Source: JBDSKH01 sp050245915 (GTDB taxonomy: Bacteria > Actinomycetota > Actinomycetes > Actinomycetales > Microbacteriaceae). From it: a stretch of 8,942 nucleotides of DNA. The DNA is taken from positions 1 through 8,942 of the forward strand of contig JBFWWZ010000072.1 in the NCBI GenBank assembly GCA_050245915.1. Reading direction: 5' to 3'. Positions 5,695-8,942 of the stretch are shown piece after piece. A program made the position numbers and the translations under genes. The notes under the pieces were generated by a model. It was not told the origin of the DNA, ran no database searches, and saw only the letters and a program-made list of their open reading frames with translations. Positions within the stretch are counted from its first letter, which is position 1. Each line of letters starts with the position of its first letter.

Positions 5695-5753
5695 GTCTCT
5701 CCGTCGCCCCTCGGGTTTCGGGGTACCCCGAAACCCGAGGGGCCGACAGAGAC
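5695..5753. repeat. Perfect 36-bp palindrome within a 59-bp inverted repeat
   Basis: Bases 5707-5742 are a perfect 36-bp palindrome: CCCCTCGGGTTTCGGGGT followed by its exact reverse complement, centred on GGTACC. As single strand it would form a 16-bp stem with a GTAC loop. Outside it the symmetry continues imperfectly, with GTCTCT-CC-GTCG on the left (5695-5706) answered by CGAC-AGAGAC on the right (5744-5753). It lies between divergent genes, where no terminator is needed, and has no T-tract. It may be an operator for the YHYH promoter, a REP/MITE-like intergenic repeat, or a recombination site. No second copy is seen in this window. Confidence 0.9.
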
Positions 5754-5848
5754 ATGCGACCCCGTCGAGTCCCGTCTCCACAGGGCACTCGGGCGTCGCG
5801 TTGTCCCCAGACCGTCGGCGGTACGCAGCAGAACACCACGGCAGAGTC

Positions 5849-5854
5849 CACACT
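5849..5854 (+). promoter_or_regulatory. Weak -10-like box for the AbiEi-like gene
   Basis: CACACT lies 7 nt before the GTG at 5862. It departs from TAnnnT at the first base but keeps the A at position 2 and T at position 6, the most conserved -10 bases, at the same spacing as the other unit-head genes. It overlaps the second copy of a CACTCGGGCG direct repeat (5786-5795 and 5851-5860). Confidence 0.25.
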
Positions 5855-5861
5855 CGGGCGC

Positions 5862-6311
5862 GTGAAGCCCGTGATCGATGCCCTCCATAGGTGTGACGGC
5901 CTCGCCACCACCGCACAGTTGCGCGCCCTCGGCATCCACCGTGGCCAGATCGACATCGCCTACATGTACGGCCGGATCTGGCGCGTTCGCAAAGGCATGT
6001 GGTGTCTGCCGGAGCTCCCGCGCCCGGTCCTTCGCGCGCAGCGCGTGAAGGGCCGGCTCGCATGTGTGAGCGCCCTCGCGTTTCACGGCGTGATCGAAGA
6101 TGACGGGGGTCCCCTGCACGTGTCCGCCCGCGTCGGTCAGGTGAGCTGGCATCCTGTGCCCGAGCGGGACGACGTCGTGCGGCACTGGAGTCGGACGCGA
6201 CTCGGCGGGGACCGGTTCGCGGTCGATGTCGAGACCGCGTGGGCGCAGTTCGCTCTGTGCCGGGCGGTGGCGAGCGGCGATGTGCGGCTACGGGGAACCG
6301 ATAGCCTGTAA
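5862..6311 (+). CDS. AbiEi-like HTH protein, probable truncated remnant
   Basis: The 149-residue product resembles the N-terminal half of actinobacterial proteins annotated as type IV toxin-antitoxin AbiEi-family antitoxins, which often end in a DUF559 nuclease-like domain. Residues 1-47 (LATTAQLRALGIHRGQIDIAYMYGRIWRVRKGMWCLPE) fit the winged-helix start: a 'which side' helix, recognition helix and beta wing. LACVSALAFHGV and DVETAWAQFALCRA match the middle region. The protein then stops after a short unrelated-looking tail, so the expected C-terminal half is absent. No AbiEii toxin gene is adjacent. GTG 5862 is chosen because the HTH begins there; an open frame to 5592 crosses the palindrome and is unlikely to be coding. 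The dapA promoter candidate lies in its last codons. It may be a decaying gene. Confidence 0.55.
   Translation: MKPVIDALHRCDGLATTAQLRALGIHRGQIDIAYMYGRIWRVRKGMWCLPELPRPVLRAQRVKGRLACVSALAFHGVIEDDGGPLHVSARVGQVSWHPVPERDDVVRHWSRTRLGGDRFAVDVETAWAQFALCRAVASGDVRLRGTDSL
6302..6307 (+). promoter_or_regulatory. Candidate -10 box for leaderless dapA
   Basis: TAGCCT lies 7 nt before the dapA GTG at 6315 and overlaps the final codons of the upstream AbiEi-like gene. The intervening gtaacgc holds no Shine-Dalgarno, and no clear -35 is seen. A leaderless GUG start fits actinobacterial practice. Confidence 0.5.
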
Positions 6312-6314
6312 CGC

Positions 6315-7292
6315 GTGTCGACGCCAGAGAATCCCTTCGGACAGGTGCTCGTCGCGCTCGTGACCCCGTTCACGGCCGAGGGCGAAGTTCACTGGGATGA
6401 CGTCGAGAAGCACGTCGACCACCTCGTCACGCACGGCGCCGACGGCATCGTCGTCACCGGGACCACCGGCGAGACCAGCACCCTGACCGACCCCGAGAAG
6501 GTGAAGCTCGTCGAGGTCGCCAAGAAGGTCGCCAACGGCCGCGCGAAGATCATCACCGGCGGCGGGTCCAACGAGACCGCGCATGCGATCGAGCTCTACA
6601 AGCACAGCCAGGAGGCGGGCGCCGACGGCGTCATGATCGTCACGCCCTACTACAACAAGCCGACCCAGGCGGGCATCCTGACGCACTTCCGGCTCATCGC
6701 GGATGCGACCGACCTGCCGGTCATCCTCTACGACATCCCCGGGCGCACCGGCGTCGAGATCAAGTACGAGACGATCCTGCGTGCGGCGAAGCACCCCAAC
6801 ATCCGGGCGGTAAAGGATGCGAAGGGCGACCTCAGCGAGGTCAGCCGGGTGCTCAACCAGACCGACCTCCTCTATTTCGCCGGAGACGACGCCAACGCGC
6901 TTCCGACACTCGCGATCGGCGGGACCGGCCTCATCGGCGTCACCGCCAACATCGCCCCCGAGCCGTACCGCACCATCGTCGACGCGGTGAACTCCAACGA
7001 CCTCGCCACCGCCACCGCGGCGCACCGCGCGCTCGAGCCCCTCGTCCGGGCGACGATGACGCACGTCCCGGGCACGGTCGCGGCGAAATACATCCTCCAC
7101 GGCCTGGGGCGCATCTCCAGCCCGCGGGTCCGCCTGCCCCTCGTCGGACCGGAAGAGAGCGAGGCGGCGCTCATCGAAGACGAGCTGGCCCTCGTCGACC
7201 ACGTGCCCGGCGTCGACTTCTCCAACTTCAGGCCCGACCGCAACGCGGCCGCCGGGGGTGCGCTGCCGAAGGTCGCCGGGACGACGCGCTGA
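6315..7292 (+). CDS. dapA: 4-hydroxy-tetrahydrodipicolinate synthase
   Basis: DapA condenses pyruvate with aspartate semialdehyde, the first committed step to diaminopimelate and lysine; DapB then reduces its product. The (beta/alpha)8 barrel enzyme is 325 residues. K167 in AVKDAKGD is the Schiff-base lysine. T50-T51 (GTTGETSTL), Y113 (PYYNKP) and Y139 (LYDIPGRTG) make the catalytic triad region, and R144 binds the substrate carboxylate. It is about 30 residues longer than the E. coli enzyme through a C-terminal tail ending in a Gly/Ala-rich stretch, common in actinobacteria. GTG 6315 places the conserved start LVALVTPF at residues 12-19. The last base of the stop TGA is the first of the rnj ATG, so translation is likely coupled. 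Confidence 0.98.
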   Translation: MSTPENPFGQVLVALVTPFTAEGEVHWDDVEKHVDHLVTHGADGIVVTGTTGETSTLTDPEKVKLVEVAKKVANGRAKIITGGGSNETAHAIELYKHSQEAGADGVMIVTPYYNKPTQAGILTHFRLIADATDLPVILYDIPGRTGVEIKYETILRAAKHPNIRAVKDAKGDLSEVSRVLNQTDLLYFAGDDANALPTLAIGGTGLIGVTANIAPEPYRTIVDAVNSNDLATATAAHRALEPLVRATMTHVPGTVAAKYILHGLGRISSPRVRLPLVGPEESEAALIEDELALVDHVPGVDFSNFRPDRNAAAGGALPKVAGTTR

Positions 7293-8942
7293 TGGACAAC
7301 GTCTTCGACCCGCCCGCCCTCGAGGCCGGCAGCCTGCGCGTCATCCCGATCGGCGGACTCGGCGAGGTCGGCCGCAACATGACCTCGTACGAGATCGACG
7401 GCAAGATCCTGATCGTCGACTGCGGCGTGCTGTTCCCCGAAGAGCACCAGCCGGGCGTCGACCTGATCCTGCCCGACTTCTCGCCCATCCGTGACCGCCT
7501 CGACGACATCGTCGGCATCGTCCTCACGCACGGGCACGAAGACCACATCGGCGCGGTGCCGTACCTGCTGAAGCTGCGCCAGGACATCCCGCTGATCGGC
7601 TCCACCCTCACCCTCGCCCTCATCGAGGCGAAGCTCAAAGAGCACCGCATCACCCCGCTGTCGCTGAACGTGCGCGAAGGGCAGAAAGAGCAGCTCGGGC
7701 CTTTCGACCTCGAGTTCATCGCCGTGAACCACTCGATCCCCGACGCGCTCGCCGTCGCGATCCGCACCTCCGCCGGCCTGGTGCTGCACACCGGGGACTT
7801 CAAGATGGACCAGCTCCCTCTCGACGAGCGCATCACCGATCTGCGCGCGTTCGCCCGGCTCGGCGAGGAGGGCGTCGACCTGTTCCTCCCCGACTCCACC
7901 AACGCGGATGTCCCCGGTTTCACGGCCCTCGAGCGCGATATCGGCCCGGTGCTGGAGAGCGTCATCGCGAAGGCGCGTCGCCGCGTCATCGTCGCCAGCT
8001 TCTCCAGCCACGTGCACCGGGTTCAGCAGGTCCTGGATGCGGCGGAGGCCAACGGACGCAAGGTCGCGCTCGTCGGCCGCAGCATGGTCCGCAACATGGG
8101 CATCGCGGCGGAACTCGGGTACCTGAAGGTGCCGGAGGGCGTGCTGATCGACCTGAAGAAGGCGCTCGACCTGCCCGACGACCAGGTCGTCTACATGAGC
8201 ACCGGCTCGCAGGGCGAGCCGATGGCGGTGCTCGCGCGCATGGCGAACCTGGAGCATCAGATCGAGATCGGCGAGGGCGACACGGTCATCCTGGCGTCGA
8301 GCCTGATCCCGGGGAACGAGAACGCCGTCTACCGGGTGATCAACGGCCTGACGAAGCTCGGCGCGAAGGTCGTGCACAAGGGCAATGCGAGGGTGCATGT
8401 CTCGGGCCACGCGGCCGCAGGTGAGCTGCTGTACTGCTACAACATCCTGCGTCCCCGCAATGTGCTGCCGGTGCACGGGGAGTACCGCCACCTCACCGCG
8501 AACGCCGCGCTCGCGGTGGAGACCGGCGTGCCGGAGTCGAGCACGATCATCGGCGACGACGGCATCGTCGTCGACCTGCGGGACGGGCACGCGACGGTCG
8601 TCGGCCAGCTCGATCTCGGCTACGTCTACGTCGACGGGTCGACGGTCGGTGAGATCACGGATGCCGACCTCAAAGACCGGCGCATCCTGGCGGAGGAGGG
8701 TTTCATCTCGATCTTCGTCGCCATCGACAAGCAGACCGGCCGCGTGATCGTGGGTCCCGAGATCCAGGCGCGGGGTTTCGCTGAAGACGAGAGCGTGTTC
8801 GACGACGTCCTCCCGCAGATCGTGCATGCCCTCACCGAGGCGTCGCAGAACGGCACACGGGATCAGCAGGGGTTCCAGCAGGAGGTGCGGCGCACCGTGG
8901 GGCGCTGGGTGAACACGCAGCACCGGCGTCGCCCGATGATCA
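7292..8942 (+). CDS. rnj: Ribonuclease J, 3'-truncated by the window edge
   Basis: RNase J is a zinc-dependent metallo-beta-lactamase/beta-CASP ribonuclease with endo- and 5'-exonuclease activity in mRNA decay and rRNA maturation. The 550 codons present show all core motifs. LGEVGRNM (23-30) and DCG (43-45) are followed by H80-G-H82-E-D84-H85 (motif 2), H147 in VNHSIPD, and HTGDFK (166-171). DSTN (201-204), SFSSHVHR (236-243) and STGSQGEP (303-310) belong to the beta-CASP region. H369-V-S-G-H373 and PVHGEYRHL (H395) close the metal site. The C-terminal dimerisation part extends to VNTQHRRRPMI. Actinobacterial homologues are near 558 residues, so only a few codons are missing. The ATG overlaps the dapA stop (TGATG), and no separate promoter is visible. 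Confidence 0.97.
   Translation, partial: MDNVFDPPALEAGSLRVIPIGGLGEVGRNMTSYEIDGKILIVDCGVLFPEEHQPGVDLILPDFSPIRDRLDDIVGIVLTHGHEDHIGAVPYLLKLRQDIPLIGSTLTLALIEAKLKEHRITPLSLNVREGQKEQLGPFDLEFIAVNHSIPDALAVAIRTSAGLVLHTGDFKMDQLPLDERITDLRAFARLGEEGVDLFLPDSTNADVPGFTALERDIGPVLESVIAKARRRVIVASFSSHVHRVQQVLDAAEANGRKVALVGRSMVRNMGIAAELGYLKVPEGVLIDLKKALDLPDDQVVYMSTGSQGEPMAVLARMANLEHQIEIGEGDTVILASSLIPGNENAVYRVINGLTKLGAKVVHKGNARVHVSGHAAAGELLYCYNILRPRNVLPVHGEYRHLTANAALAVETGVPESSTIIGDDGIVVDLRDGHATVVGQLDLGYVYVDGSTVGEITDADLKDRRILAEEGFISIFVAIDKQTGRVIVGPEIQARGFAEDESVFDDVLPQIVHALTEASQNGTRDQQGFQQEVRRTVGRWVNTQHRRRPMI

Noticed and set aside
5707..5742. The palindrome read as an intrinsic terminator
   Set aside because: It lies upstream of both flanking divergent genes and has no T-tract, so it does not end either transcript.
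5801..5809. TTGTCCCCA, one mismatch from an actinobacterial DnaA box
   Set aside because: Only one near match is present, with no cluster of boxes, no AT-rich unwinding region and no dnaA/dnaN nearby, so an origin is not supported.
4738..6063. Longer 441-residue version of the YHYH protein
   Set aside because: The extra N-terminus crosses the palindrome and the AbiEi-like gene and would bury the lipoprotein signal peptide that starts at 5670.
5592..6311. Longer 239-residue version of the AbiEi-like protein
   Set aside because: The added N-terminus is translated from the palindrome and from DNA antisense to the lipoprotein signal peptide. The HTH fold begins at GTG 5862.
6872..8923. 683-residue reverse open frame opposite dapA and rnj
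   Set aside because: It is the antisense shadow of two clearly recognised genes, with a His/Asp/Val-rich composition typical of such shadows.
1..8942. CRISPR arrays, tRNA or rRNA genes, insertion sequences
   Set aside because: No regularly spaced repeats, no tRNA-like cloverleaf with a CCA end, no rRNA segments and no transposase motifs were seen on either strand. Small structured RNAs cannot be excluded by eye.

Overview
The window is a high-GC, densely packed bacterial chromosome segment. Gene order and protein style point to an actinobacterium of the Microbacteriaceae, most likely Microbacterium or a close relative. That placement rests on codon style, the dapB/thyA-folA/dapA-rnj neighbourhood and the lack of Shine-Dalgarno sequences at transcription-unit heads, not on a database match. 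The first 14 bases match the 3' end of an Illumina TruSeq adapter, so the window probably begins at the raw end of a contig. The last gene runs off the other end.

Layout, left to right: dapB and a small two-helix membrane protein with a TPR-like tail (+, 85-1259). A reverse-strand cluster runs from 3421 down to 1256: membrane-anchored thioredoxin, DUF4395 membrane protein with a CxxC, OsmC peroxiredoxin, and a TIGR01777-type SDR protein. Then come thyA-folA (+, 3486-4756), a YHYH-domain lipoprotein (-, 5670-4738), a short AbiEi-like protein that looks like a remnant (+, 5862-6311), and dapA-rnj (+, 6315 to the end, rnj lacking its last few codons).

The genes form a few functional groups. DapA and DapB catalyse consecutive steps towards diaminopimelate and lysine. 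ThyA and FolA form the dTMP/tetrahydrofolate cycle. RNase J is the RNA-decay nuclease commonly encoded beside dapA in actinobacteria. The reverse cluster looks like a thiol-redox/peroxide-defence operon. The clearest unexplained structures are a perfect 36-bp loop-less palindrome, inside a longer imperfect inverted repeat, between the divergent YHYH and AbiEi-like genes; a recurring TAnnnT box 6-7 nt before the start codons of unit-head genes (probable leaderless transcription); a 15-bp duplication that doubles the folA start; and a TIGR01777 gene whose only sensible start is CTG. No gene-free stretch exceeds 300 bp; the longest is 191 bp (5671-5861).
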